37,977 bases of DNA from Clostridia bacterium (GTDB lineage Bacteria; Bacillota; Clostridia; Oscillospirales; Acutalibacteraceae). Position numbers and translations under genes: made by a program. The stretch is from the NCBI GenBank assembly GCA_017421045.1, contig JAFQMC010000028.1, positions 1 to 37,977 of the forward strand. Direction: 5' to 3'. Position 1 is the stretch's first letter, and each line of letters begins with the position of its first letter. Positions 24,625 through 33,093 of this stretch are shown one piece after another. A model generated the notes under the pieces. That model saw only the letters and a program-made list of their open reading frames with translations, did not search any database and was not told the origin of the DNA.

Positions 24625-25306
24625 AAAACCCCCGATTGTATCGGGGGTTCAAAAAAGCTTTAGCGATGAGTATAAAAAAATACCACCTTCTGGTATAATG
24701 GAAGTGCGGTCTGGCAACTGCACAACAAAAACAGAAGGAGGTAGTCAAATGCATGACAATAACAGTTTAGCACACACAAGTTGGAATTGCAAATACCATG
24801 TGGTCTTTGCACCCAAGTACAGGAGAAAAATATTCTATGGTGAACATAAGGCAGAGATAGGAAAGATACTAAGAGAATTATGCAAATGGAAAGAAGTAAA
24901 TATAATAGAAGCCGAAGTGTGTCCTGACCATATACATATGCTTATAGAGATACCTCCCAAACTAAGTGTAGCAAGTTTCATGGGATTCCTCAAGGGCAAA
25001 AGTAGTATCATAATACATCAGAGGCACGGAACCCTAAAGTACAAGTATGGAAACAGGTCGTTTTGGTGCAGAGGATATTATGTGGATACGGCAGGCAAAA
25101 ACGCCAAAAGAATTGAAGAATACATGAAGAATCAGCTTAAAGAAGATATGATACACGACCAAATGACGCTCCGAGGATGGGAAGACCCGTTCACGGGCAG
25201 TAAGTAACAGACGCAAGTGTCAGACCGCGCATGTGCCTTGAGGCACCGCTTGTAACAGAGCCTTTTAGGCGCATAAGAAAAACCACCGGCTACGCCGGTG
25301 GTTTTT
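24625..25306 (+). mobile_element. IS200/IS605-type insertion sequence (tnpA only)
   Basis: About 0.68 kb. Near the left end there is a hairpin with a 9-bp stem (AACCCCCGA / TCGGGGGTT, 24627-24649) and a smaller one (ATACCA / TGGTAT, about 24680-24695). The right end has an 11-bp stem hairpin (25280-25304) followed by a T run. Subterminal hairpins rather than inverted repeats fit single-strand IS200 transposition. Exact ends cannot be set without an empty-site comparison. No TnpB or omega RNA is evident. The region 25307-25606 downstream is AT-rich and holds only a promoter. Confidence 0.8.
24749..25207 (+). CDS. tnpA: IS200-type Y1 HUH transposase
   Basis: A 152-aa transposase, full length for IS200 TnpA. 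The metal-binding HUH motif is His61-Ile-His63 (CPDHIHMLIEIPP), and the nucleophilic Tyr is probably Tyr125 (RIEEYMKNQ). WCRGYYVDTAGKN precedes it, as in the family. The start has AAGGAGG seven bases upstream. The frame is intact, so the element may be active. The gene is AT-rich relative to its neighbours, consistent with transfer. Confidence 0.93.
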   Translation: MHDNNSLAHTSWNCKYHVVFAPKYRRKIFYGEHKAEIGKILRELCKWKEVNIIEAEVCPDHIHMLIEIPPKLSVASFMGFLKGKSSIIIHQRHGTLKYKYGNRSFWCRGYYVDTAGKNAKRIEEYMKNQLKEDMIHDQMTLRGWEDPFTGSK

Positions 25307-25409
25307 TTTTGAAATTCATCGGAAAAGCTGTTGAACAATGTATTTTTGCATAATTCTAAAAGCAAAAATTCATATTTATGAACAGTTAATTCGCAAACGG
25401 AAAAATAAC

Positions 25410-25439
25410 TTGAAATTATGCATTAACTTGTGTTATAAT
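25410..25439 (+). promoter_or_regulatory. Promoter of the citrate synthase operon (TTGAAA-18-TATAAT)
   Basis: TTGAAA at 25410-25415, 18-bp spacer, TATAAT at 25434-25439. This gives a long leader of about 160 nt, in which no known riboswitch was recognised. Confidence 0.65.
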
Positions 25440-25606
25440 AATCATTAATATGAAATATTTGGATAAGCGTATAGATTTGAACTTTTAACCATAGTTTATA
25501 GTGAGTATAAAATACACGATATGTTTATAAATTGTTTATTGAATATTCCATATAAATACAGTACAATTAACTGAGATGATATTATTTGGAAAGGCAGTGA
25601 TCAGAA

Positions 25607-26977
25607 TTGACACCAAAACACAACTCCTACTCGCAGAACTCTCCCAAGGTTGAGAATTTATGTGCCAAGTGCGTCGAGAACTCACGCATCGACGCTGACC
25701 TTTACGGAAAATATGACGTAAAAAGAGGTCTCCGTGACCTTAACGGTAAGGGTGTTCTCACAGGACTTACCGAGATATCCGAAATCCGCCAGAATAAGAT
25801 TGTAGACGGAGTGGCAGTGCCCACCGACGGCAAGCTGTTTTATCGCGGAATCAACATCAACGACCTCATATCGGGCTTTGCGGGCGACGGCAGATTCGGC
25901 TTTGAGGAGACAATATACCTGCTTCTCTTCGGCGAATTGCCTACACAGAGTGAGCTGGAGAATTTCCAGAGTCTGCTGGCTTCATACCGCACACTTCCCA
26001 AGAACTTTGTCCGCGATGTAGTTATGAAAGCTCCCTCGGGAGATATGATGAATACTCTGGCACGCAGCGTGCTGACCCTCTATTGCTATGACAGCAACGC
26101 AATCGACATTTCATACACCAATGTGCTTCGTCAGTGCCTGCAGCTTATTTCAGTATTCCCCTTGCTTTCTGTTTACGGCTACAACGCATACAACCACTAT
26201 CAGAAGGGCAAGAGCCTCTATATCCACAATCCCGACAAAAAGCTCTCTACAGCTGAGAATATTCTGAAGCTTCTCCGTCCCGACCAGAAGTATACTGCCC
26301 TTGAGGCGCAGGTTCTGGATGTGGCACTGGTGCTTCATGCAGAACACGGCGGCGGTAACAACTCAACGTTCACAACCCGTGTTGTAACATCTTCGGGTAC
26401 CGACACTTACTCTGCTGTTGCGGCTGCTCTTTCTTCTCTCAAAGGACCCAAGCACGGCGGTGCCAACGCCAAGGTTGTGGGTATGTTCAACGAGCTTAAG
26501 AAGACCGTCAAGGATTGGAGCGATGAGGAAGAAATCAGCAACTATCTCCGTCGTCTCCTGCATAAGGATGCTTACGACAAGGCAGGTCTTATCTACGGTA
26601 TGGGCCATGCAGTTTATTCAATCTCTGACCCCAGAGCCAAGGTTCTCAAGGGATATGTTGAGAAGCTTGCAGAGGAGAAGGGACTTATGAAGGAGTTCGC
26701 ACTCTATTCCCGTGTTGAGAACCTTGCTCCTGCAGTTATTGCAGAGGAGAAGAAGATATACAAGGGCGTTTCCGCCAATGTGGATTTCTACAGCGGATTT
26801 ATGTACAATATGCTGGGACTTCCTCAGGAGCTGTACACACCTCTGTTTGCTATTGCGCGTATCGCAGGCTGGTCTGCTCATCGTATGGAAGAGCTTATCA
26901 ATGCAAGCAAGATTATCCGTCCTGCATATATGAGCGTTGCCGAGGAGCGCGACTACAAGCCTCTGTCAGAAAGATAA
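25607..26977 (+). CDS. gltA: Citrate synthase
   Basis: A 456-aa citrate synthase, which condenses acetyl-CoA and oxaloacetate to citrate. Active-site residues are visible: His283 in GPKHGGANAK, His334 in GMGHAVY and Asp393 in NVDFYSGFMY; LHAEHGGGNNSTF (243-255) is also characteristic. The N-terminus is about 50 residues longer than the compact bacterial form and includes a CxxC (Cys19-Cys22), resembling other clostridial enzymes. The start must be TTG at 25607, because an in-frame stop lies three codons upstream and no ATG occurs before residue 140. The ribosome-binding site (GGAAAGG) is somewhat distant, so low expression is possible. First gene of an operon with the HAD phosphatase and the symporter. 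Confidence 0.93.
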   Translation: MTPKHNSYSQNSPKVENLCAKCVENSRIDADLYGKYDVKRGLRDLNGKGVLTGLTEISEIRQNKIVDGVAVPTDGKLFYRGININDLISGFAGDGRFGFEETIYLLLFGELPTQSELENFQSLLASYRTLPKNFVRDVVMKAPSGDMMNTLARSVLTLYCYDSNAIDISYTNVLRQCLQLISVFPLLSVYGYNAYNHYQKGKSLYIHNPDKKLSTAENILKLLRPDQKYTALEAQVLDVALVLHAEHGGGNNSTFTTRVVTSSGTDTYSAVAAALSSLKGPKHGGANAKVVGMFNELKKTVKDWSDEEEISNYLRRLLHKDAYDKAGLIYGMGHAVYSISDPRAKVLKGYVEKLAEEKGLMKEFALYSRVENLAPAVIAEEKKIYKGVSANVDFYSGFMYNMLGLPQELYTPLFAIARIAGWSAHRMEELINASKIIRPAYMSVAEERDYKPLSER

Positions 26978-26992
26978 ATCAGGGAAGCGTAT

Positions 26993-27652
26993 ATGAAAAT
27001 AAAAGGACTTATCTTTGATATGGATGGTCTGCTGATTGATACAGAGAGTCTGTCCTTTGAAGCGCTGAAGTATGACTGTGCCGAGCGCGGTCTCACGCTT
27101 ACAATGGAGCAGTTTCTCTCAATCCGCAGTCTGTCTCTGCCGAAATGCGAGGAGAAGTTCAAAGGCTACTTCGGCGATGACTTCGACTTTTACGGTTGCT
27201 TTGAAAACCACACGGCATATATGAACGAACACATCGCAAAGCACGGAGTTCCCATGAAGAAGGGTGCAGACAGCATCCTCAGGTTTGGCAAAGAGCAGGG
27301 ACTTCGCCTTGCCCTTGCAACCAGCACACCGCTGGAGATTGCCGAGGGTTGGCTTCGTGAAATCGGGCTGTGGGAGTATTTTGACAAGGTGCAGAGTGCT
27401 GCCAATATCAAACACGGCAAGCCTGCTCCCGATGTGTACCTGGCAGCGTCAGAGCTTCTGGGACTTAAAGCTTCGGAGTGCATGGCGTTCGAGGATTCTC
27501 CCAACGGAGTCCGTTCTGCTTCTTCGGCAGGCTGTATGACAGTTATGGTGCCTGATTTGTCGGGACCCGACCAGGAACTCAGCAAACTTATTTTTGCCTC
27601 TGTCAGAGATCTGGACGAGGCAGTGGAACTCATCAAAAACACACAGGAATGA
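26993..27652 (+). CDS. HAD-superfamily phosphatase (beta-phosphoglucomutase-like)
   Basis: A 219-aa HAD hydrolase. Motif I is FDMDGLLIDTE (nucleophile Asp9, acid/base Asp11), motif II is ATSTP, motif III includes the Lys in KHGKPAPD and motif IV is FEDSPNG. The alpha-helical cap after motif I places it with beta-phosphoglucomutase-like phosphatases. The gene starts 15 nt after the citrate synthase stop. The substrate, a sugar phosphate or other small phosphate ester, cannot be fixed. Confidence 0.9.
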   Translation: MKIKGLIFDMDGLLIDTESLSFEALKYDCAERGLTLTMEQFLSIRSLSLPKCEEKFKGYFGDDFDFYGCFENHTAYMNEHIAKHGVPMKKGADSILRFGKEQGLRLALATSTPLEIAEGWLREIGLWEYFDKVQSAANIKHGKPAPDVYLAASELLGLKASECMAFEDSPNGVRSASSAGCMTVMVPDLSGPDQELSKLIFASVRDLDEAVELIKNTQE

Positions 27653-27679
27653 TAACGTATCAATTTTGCGGAGGCAAAT

Positions 27680-29068
27680 ATGAACGAGCTCATTCTCAGC
27701 ATCAACGGCTATCTTTGGGGTCTCCCCATGATAGCCTTTTTGTTTTGCACACATCTGCTCATGACCGTCCGCTCACGTTTTATACAGCGAAAGGTTTTGA
27801 GAGGTATCAGGCTTTCTGTCAGAAAACCTCAGGGTGCAGTGGGCGACATAAGTCCCTTTGAGGCGCTGTCAACCTCCCTTGCATCAACCCTCGGCACAGG
27901 CAATATTATCGGCGTAGGCACCGCGGTGGCTATGGGTGGTGCAGGCGCTGTGTTCTGGTGTTGGCTCACGGGAATATTCGGTATGGCGACCCAGTACGGA
28001 GAGTGCCTTTTGTCTGTGAAATACAGAGTCAGCAAATCCGCAGGAGGCTTCACGGGTGGCACTATGTATGTACTTGAACACGGGGTGGGGAGCAGACCTC
28101 TGGGCATAGTCTATGCCGCTTTGGCGGCAGGATGCGGGCTGCTCACGGGTGCTGTCATACAGACGAACGCAATCTCGAATGTGGTTGCCGAAACCGTGGG
28201 AGACAGAGACAGAACCCTGAAGTTTTTGGGCGCTGAGATTTCTCTCTCGGAGCTTGCTGTAGGCATTGTCACAGCGGTGCTGACCGCCCTTGTGATTTTC
28301 GGCGGAATCAGTGTCATCTCCCGTGTGTGCAGTTTCTTTGTGCCTTTTATGGCGGTGGCCTATATACTTGGATGTTTTGCCATTCTGTTTATTAACCGAG
28401 GGGTGCTTCTTGATTCCCTGAGGCTGATTGTGTCCGAGGCTTTTTCTCTCAAAGCAGCGGCAGGAGGAGCTACGGGAACTGTGATGATGACGGCGTGCAG
28501 GTTCGGCATGGCTCGGGGACTTCTCTCAAACGAGGCAGGATTGGGCACATCTTCAATCGTCAGCGCCAGCGCAAATACTCCAAATCCCGTCCGTCAGGGA
28601 TTGGTGGCAATGACCGCCACATTCTGGGACACGGTGGTTATGTGCCTTGTGACAGGCGTGGTGATTGTCAGTACGGTTGTGGCATCAAACGGCATCAACC
28701 TGCAGAATACTGACGGCGGTTCGCTCTGCTATATGGCATTCACTCAGATACCCTACATAGGCAGAGGACTTCTTGTGTTCGGTATGATAACATTTGCCTT
28801 CTCCACCATACTGGGTTGGTCCTGGGTGGGAGAGAGCTGTGCGGTGTATATCTTCGGCGCAAAAGCACACAGGGTCTATCTTGCCTTGTGGGTGGCGGCG
28901 GTGTTCATAGCACCTATGATTTCTCTGGATATTGTGTGGAATCTGGCAGACCTCTGCAATGCGCTCCTCGCAATTCCCAATGTGTTTTCCCTCGTTATGA
29001 TGCAAAAGGTTATATCCCGCGAAACGGATTTGTATATTGATAATATTGAGATACCCTCCAAGGCATAG
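27680..29068 (+). CDS. Sodium:alanine/glycine symporter (AGCS family)
   Basis: A 462-aa inner-membrane transporter with about eleven hydrophobic helices. AGCS hallmarks include STLGTGNIIGVGTAVAMGG near residue 75, WLTGIFGMATQYGE, FGMARGLLSNEAGLGT and the late TFAFSTILGWSWVGE. It takes up small neutral amino acids with Na+ (or H+). Last gene of the operon after the phosphatase (27-nt gap, GGAGG site). Confidence 0.93.
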   Translation: MNELILSINGYLWGLPMIAFLFCTHLLMTVRSRFIQRKVLRGIRLSVRKPQGAVGDISPFEALSTSLASTLGTGNIIGVGTAVAMGGAGAVFWCWLTGIFGMATQYGECLLSVKYRVSKSAGGFTGGTMYVLEHGVGSRPLGIVYAALAAGCGLLTGAVIQTNAISNVVAETVGDRDRTLKFLGAEISLSELAVGIVTAVLTALVIFGGISVISRVCSFFVPFMAVAYILGCFAILFINRGVLLDSLRLIVSEAFSLKAAAGGATGTVMMTACRFGMARGLLSNEAGLGTSSIVSASANTPNPVRQGLVAMTATFWDTVVMCLVTGVVIVSTVVASNGINLQNTDGGSLCYMAFTQIPYIGRGLLVFGMITFAFSTILGWSWVGESCAVYIFGAKAHRVYLALWVAAVFIAPMISLDIVWNLADLCNALLAIPNVFSLVMMQKVISRETDLYIDNIEIPSKA

Positions 29069-29071
29069 AAA

Positions 29072-29098
29072 AACGGCTTAGATCAATGTCTAAGCCGT
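29072..29098. terminator. Terminator between the symporter and the convergent lectin-dockerin gene
   Basis: AACGGCTTAGA pairs with TCTAAGCCGT around a 6-nt loop, with A tracts upstream and TTTC downstream. Confidence 0.8.
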
Positions 29099-29104
29099 CA
29101 TTTC

Positions 29105-31924
29105 TTAAATTATGCCTGCAATCTTTTTCTGTATTGCCGTTGCATCTTTGATATTTATAGTCAAGTTTAAATCAAAGTCTGCAACTGACAGTGCAACTTC
29201 ATCAAGGATAGTAAGGGATGCTATGTGCTTCTGGATAGCGGTTGCATCCTTGATGTTGACTTTGCCATCCAGGTTTACGTCACCGAGGAGATAATTGTCA
29301 TTTGGTTTTGTTGCAGGTTCTGTAGAGTTGGTTGTTATGGTTGTTGCTGTAGTGTTCTCTGCTATTTCTCTCGTTTCTACAACCGCTTCACAATCCAAGC
29401 AATATTTAGCCTGTGTGATTGTGCCTGAAACTGATGTAGAAATTGTTGTCCAGTTACTCTGAGGGTTATGACCCTTTGCAGGGATAGTTTCTGTGTATGC
29501 ATTACCGCAAGTGGAACATGTGTATGTTTTTGTTCCTGTTGTGGTGCATGTGGACTCCTTAGAAACAACTCCATCCCATTGGCAATCAGTATGCTCTATC
29601 CACTTGGCATATAATGTTACATTAGATTTCGTTTCAAGGGTTGAAGAAGATGTTACTAAATTATTATAGTCTTTAGAATCATACCACCCAACAAATATAC
29701 AATCTTTTTTGTTAGGTGTTGGCAAATCTTTAAAAAATCCGCAATAGCTTATTGGTTTAGTTTTGACATCGCATTCTCCGCCCACTGGGTCAAATGTAAC
29801 TGTAAAATGCTCGGCGGTGTATTCCTTAAATGTATCAGCTCCAGTATATCCTTTTGGAACTACCATTACCTTAAAAGCTTCCATTCTCAACTCTTCACCA
29901 GTTGTTCCCGCAACAGTTCCGTTTCTAACCCAACTAGTCCAATCTTTATCTTGTATATGTACTTTATACATTACATCAAAAAGCTCATTGGCTTTTCCGT
30001 CAAGAGCTACAGTGATAGCCTCTGCTCTCAATCCTAAGCTAGTTGTTCCACTCTCTTTTCCGTTATAGACCGAACTCCCCCAACCCAAATCTTCTAAATG
30101 AGTTTTATAACGTATATTTCCATAAGAAGTATCTTTGAGATAAATATTCAACGCTTCTAACTGCAATTCCTCTCCTACTGTTCCAGAAATTTCTTTATCT
30201 TTAACTCTATCAGTCCAGCCCTTATCCTGAATATGAGAAGCATATCGAACTTGAGGAACAAGTATTATTTTAATAGCAGTAATCGGTAATGAACCACCAG
30301 TTGAGCCTGATATTTCTCCATTTTTTGCCCATTCAAGCCAACCTTTATCTCGAACATAAGCACGATAGAAAACATTATACGAGTTAGCTATATCACCATA
30401 CAGTTCCATTTTTATAGCTTCAATAGAACTCATATCGTTTGTTGTGGAACCACAGACTTCACTATCCTGTACATAATCGCTCCAACCAGTATTTGCAAAA
30501 TGTGCAGAATATTTAATACCACCTGTACAATTTTCTAATCCTACTTTTATTGCCTTAAAGCGATTTTCGTTTTCTGTTCCTACGATTTCCCCATTTGTAC
30601 TATTTTCTGTCCACGAATTTCCTATATATCCACTGTAACTAACTGTCGGGGGATTATCACTAGGCACCACTTTGTTTTCTTCCAAGTCACCACTTTCAAA
30701 CACAAATCCAGTTATGCCTGAATAATTATTCGTAAAGTCATTCCAGAATTTCAAATCTCTATTTGTAGAGCTATGTTTATATGCTCCCAAATAGAATTCA
30801 TTATTTCCTGCACAGTCTGGCTGGTTTTCTGCCCAAGCAGTATACGAAAAAGGTTCTCCTGTTACCCACTTCCAGCTTCCACTTGTGCTGCTTCCTCCCA
30901 AATAAAAGTTATTAGGACTATATTCTGAAAGCAATTTATATATAGCAAGTTGCTCTCTCTCAGAGGTTATTGTAGCTAAATATCCGCCCTTGCTTTCACA
31001 GATTGTTTTTGCATTTTCCCATGTTGTTGAGCAAGCGTACAATCTATATGTGTGACCATCTAATGTGCATTCTTTCATTCTCTTAGGTGTATTCGGGTCA
31101 GCTGTCACACTAACATTTTTTTCACCATTTTCAATCAAAATATTTGAGCCATTTCCAATATTAATAGCAAATACTTTTATGTTTAGATTTCCAGATTTAT
31201 TCACAATCAATATATCTTCAAAACCATGATTGTTACCAACCCCCGAATGTGTATTGTTGACATCAGGTCGTGATTTGTCTGCTTTTATTGTTGCATAATG
31301 TTTACCATCAACATATACATGTAATAAAACTTCTGCATTTACATCGTCTCTATCAAATGCCCAACCACGCAAATGTATCTCACCAGAATTATCTGATCTA
31401 ACCCAATCAAAGTAACCTTGAGGATTATTATTAACAGGTTCTTCTGCTGTATATCTTAAGACACCATCCCATGAAACTCCGCCATAGTTGTTATAATAGC
31501 TTGATAATGAAATACCACTATTTGAGTTATGAGCTCCTAGTATTTGATTATTGCCATAATAAAATTCTACATGTTGGCTTTCATCTAAGAGAATATCACC
31601 CCTTTTTAAATTGGCTGTACTACCAATTGAACTCCAAGAAATCCACTCGAAACCATACGGTTGAAAATTCTGCTTCATAACATAAGTAGTACTGATAGGA
31701 ACATTAAGACCGGCGTGTCTTAATGCCCATGATACAAAGGAAGAACAGTCGTAGTTTGTTCCTTCAGCACCATGGCTAGCTCCTAATACATATTTATGAG
31801 TATCATCATTTGCAATACCCAATCCCCAAGATAACGCGTTTTCAATCACAGAACTCGCACTTACACTCAGAAAAGAACTAAGTGCCATAACCAAGCATAA
31901 AGCTATGCTTAAAACTTTTTTCAC
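29105..31924 (-). CDS. Secreted NlpC/P60 peptidase / C-type lectin / ChW-repeat protein with dockerin
   Basis: A 939-aa exported protein. Residues 1-24 are a signal peptide. Residues 35-160 form an NlpC/P60-type domain with Cys60 (YDCSSFVSW), His118 (SQHVEFYYG) and a third polar residue, His132. An unassigned domain follows (165-275), then a C-type lectin domain (286-411, ending WNDF and FVFESG), six clostridial hydrophobic W repeats (about 427-690, each with GW or DW), one Listeria-Bacteroides repeat (707-776), a Cys-rich segment with paired CxxC motifs (780-850) and a dockerin (879-939, two KDATAIQK motifs). The start is GTG at 31924, after GAGGAGAG; a frame open further upstream would cross the promoter. 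The gene appears more AT-rich than its neighbours. It is divergent from an XRE regulator. Peptidoglycan is the usual target of such peptidases, but the substrate here is unknown. Confidence 0.9.
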   Translation of the reverse strand: MKKVLSIALCLVMALSSFLSVSASSVIENALSWGLGIANDDTHKYVLGASHGAEGTNYDCSSFVSWALRHAGLNVPISTTYVMKQNFQPYGFEWISWSSIGSTANLKRGDILLDESQHVEFYYGNNQILGAHNSNSGISLSSYYNNYGGVSWDGVLRYTAEEPVNNNPQGYFDWVRSDNSGEIHLRGWAFDRDDVNAEVLLHVYVDGKHYATIKADKSRPDVNNTHSGVGNNHGFEDILIVNKSGNLNIKVFAINIGNGSNILIENGEKNVSVTADPNTPKRMKECTLDGHTYRLYACSTTWENAKTICESKGGYLATITSEREQLAIYKLLSEYSPNNFYLGGSSTSGSWKWVTGEPFSYTAWAENQPDCAGNNEFYLGAYKHSSTNRDLKFWNDFTNNYSGITGFVFESGDLEENKVVPSDNPPTVSYSGYIGNSWTENSTNGEIVGTENENRFKAIKVGLENCTGGIKYSAHFANTGWSDYVQDSEVCGSTTNDMSSIEAIKMELYGDIANSYNVFYRAYVRDKGWLEWAKNGEISGSTGGSLPITAIKIILVPQVRYASHIQDKGWTDRVKDKEISGTVGEELQLEALNIYLKDTSYGNIRYKTHLEDLGWGSSVYNGKESGTTSLGLRAEAITVALDGKANELFDVMYKVHIQDKDWTSWVRNGTVAGTTGEELRMEAFKVMVVPKGYTGADTFKEYTAEHFTVTFDPVGGECDVKTKPISYCGFFKDLPTPNKKDCIFVGWYDSKDYNNLVTSSSTLETKSNVTLYAKWIEHTDCQWDGVVSKESTCTTTGTKTYTCSTCGNAYTETIPAKGHNPQSNWTTISTSVSGTITQAKYCLDCEAVVETREIAENTTATTITTNSTEPATKPNDNYLLGDVNLDGKVNIKDATAIQKHIASLTILDEVALSVADFDLNLTINIKDATAIQKKIAGII

Positions 31925-31950
31925 AAAAATCTCTCCTCGTTTAGTGATTA

Positions 31951-31991
31951 TGTAACAATCTGTTACATAATCAGTGTAACAGATTGTTACA
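31951..31991. promoter_or_regulatory. Double mirror-image operator
   Basis: Two 17-bp dyads, TGTAACAATCTGTTACA (31951-31967) and TGTAACAGATTGTTACA (31975-31991), are exact reverse complements of each other, so the whole 41 bp is also a palindrome with a 7-bp centre. Their starts are 24 bp apart. The second lies in the spacer of the minus-strand promoter and the first lies just downstream of its -10. The XRE protein encoded next door is the likely ligand. Confidence 0.82.
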
Positions 31992-32001
31992 ATAGTGTCA
32001 A
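31973..32001 (-). promoter_or_regulatory. Promoter of the 939-aa dockerin gene (TTGACA-17-TACACT)
   Basis: Minus strand: TTGACA (31996-32001), 17-bp spacer, TACACT (31973-31978). Overlapped by the operator pair, so probably repressed when these are bound. Confidence 0.75.
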
Positions 32002-32036
32002 GGAACAATATTGCTTTTGGGGAGATTGGATCTTCT

Positions 32037-32243
32037 ATGAAAATGCTTGGGCTTTATGCCGTCAGAAAGAAAAAAGGATATAGCCAACTGAAGGTTGCTA
32101 TGGATTTAAATATCAGCAGAGAAGCTATTTCTTACTACGAAAACGGTTTGCGTTGTCCTAATCTGGAGACCCTTGTGAAACTATCCGAATACTTTAATGT
32201 TTCTATTCATTATCTGATTACAGGAGAAGATTTTATAAACTAA
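32037..32243 (+). CDS. Small XRE-family transcriptional regulator
   Basis: A 68-aa protein that is almost entirely one Cro/C1-type helix-turn-helix: RKKKGYSQLKVAMDLNISRE followed by AISYYENGLRCPNLETLVKL. The end (YFNVSIHYLITGED) is typical of small Clostridial XRE regulators. The ATG at 32037 follows GGGGAG at slightly long spacing. It faces away from the 939-aa dockerin gene, with the mirror-image operators between them, and so is the best candidate to regulate that gene and itself. A terminator follows. Confidence 0.88.
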   Translation: MKMLGLYAVRKKKGYSQLKVAMDLNISREAISYYENGLRCPNLETLVKLSEYFNVSIHYLITGEDFIN

Positions 32244-32270
32244 GACGAGGCATATTAAGGTCTCGTCTTT
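32241..32270 (+). terminator. Terminator of the XRE gene
   Basis: AAGACGAG pairs with CTCGTCTT, followed by TTTTT; it begins at the stop codon. Confidence 0.82.
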
Positions 32271-32275
32271 TTTGC

Positions 32276-32311
32276 GCGAAAAAACTCCCGACACCGTGTG
32301 GTATCGGGAGT
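32276..32311 (-). terminator. Terminator of the histone-H1-like gene
   Basis: On the minus strand ACTCCCGA pairs with TCGGGAGT and is followed by TTTTTTCG. Confidence 0.82.
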
Positions 32312-32330
32312 CAGTTGTTTTTCTTTCGGA

Positions 32331-32747
32331 TTATGCGAAGTAAACGTCCATATCCTTCTCGTCGCCGTCTGCAACGAAGTATGCCTTGCTCTCTTCGGGC
32401 TTAACATAGATAGTGATGTTCTTTGCGTCCTTGCCGTTAACCTTCTTAACGTTCTCGATGATCTCGTCAACGGAAACCTGTGCACCGCCGAACTCGATGA
32501 ACATCTCAACCTTTGTAGCTGCCTTCTTTGTGGTAGTCTTCTTGGTTGTTGTTGTCTTCTTAGCAGCAGGCTTCTTCTCAGCTGTTGCCTTTGTCTCTGT
32601 CTTCTTTGCTGCAGCAGTCTTTGTCTCTGCCTTAGCTGTTGTCTTTGCAGCTGCCTTTGTAGCAGTCTTTGCTGTTGTCTTCTTCTCTGCTGTCTTAGTC
32701 TCAGCCTTAGCTGTTGTCTTAGCAGCTGTCTTCTTTTCTGTTGCCAT
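32331..32747 (-). CDS. Histone-H1-like Ala/Lys/Thr-rich protein with a small C-terminal domain
   Basis: A 138-aa protein. Residues 1-78 are a low-complexity tail of Lys, Ala and Thr with repeats such as KTTAKAETKTA, like the C-terminal tails of histone H1 and bacterial HC1-type DNA-binding proteins. Residues 79-138 form a compact folded part (KVEMFIEFGGAQVSVDEII to the end), acidic near the C-terminus, that resembles a small domain of unknown function found with such tails in Clostridia. A nucleoid or nucleic-acid-binding role is inferred from the charge. The start has GAGGTAA, and the promoter is perfect consensus, so it may be abundant. Confidence 0.83.
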   Translation of the reverse strand: MATEKKTAAKTTAKAETKTAEKKTTAKTATKAAAKTTAKAETKTAAAKKTETKATAEKKPAAKKTTTTKKTTTKKAATKVEMFIEFGGAQVSVDEIIENVKKVNGKDAKNITIYVKPEESKAYFVADGDEKDMDVYFA

Positions 32748-32811
32748 TTAATATTACCTCTTTCAAAAATGAATATACTTGGGGAAAAAGCGAACTTCGC
32801 TTACGAATCCT

Positions 32812-32840
32812 ATTATATATGTCTGGTTTTTCAATGTCAA
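32812..32840 (-). promoter_or_regulatory. Promoter of the histone-H1-like gene (TTGACA-17-TATAAT)
   Basis: Minus strand: TTGACA (32835-32840), 17-bp spacer, TATAAT (32812-32817), a full consensus match about 65 bp before the gene. The rest of the 346-bp gap 32748-33093 shows only the plus-strand promoter at 33025. Confidence 0.82.
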
Positions 32841-33024
32841 AGGAGTTTGTATAATTTCGGCTATTGCGATAAAAAAGGGGTGTCAAAAATCAATAATATA
32901 GTAATAGATAACATAAAACGGAGACGAATTTTGGCTATTTTTCAGGGTGGATTGTTGGATGTGAACATATAACGATGTACTGAATTGTATAAATCCACAG
33001 TTTTTTTCTGCCACAGGTCTTGTG

Positions 33025-33054
33025 TTGAAAAGCTAAGTGCCTCTGTGATATACT
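33025..33054 (+). promoter_or_regulatory. Promoter of the WYL regulator (TTGAAA-18-TATACT)
   Basis: TTGAAA at 33025-33030, 18-bp spacer, TATACT at 33049-33054, about 40 bp before the gene. Confidence 0.68.
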
Positions 33055-33093
33055 TACTGTATATGCATAATTCATTCTAAGGAGATGCACAGC

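Noticed and set aside
25440..25606. Possible riboswitch in the leader of the citrate synthase gene
   Set aside because: The leader is long and AT-rich but I found no conserved riboswitch core or stable extended pairing.
32298..32972. 224-codon Cys/Leu/Ser-rich plus-strand open frame
   Set aside because: It is the complement of the Lys/Ala/Thr-rich H1-like gene and its promoter region; composition is an artefact of the repeats.
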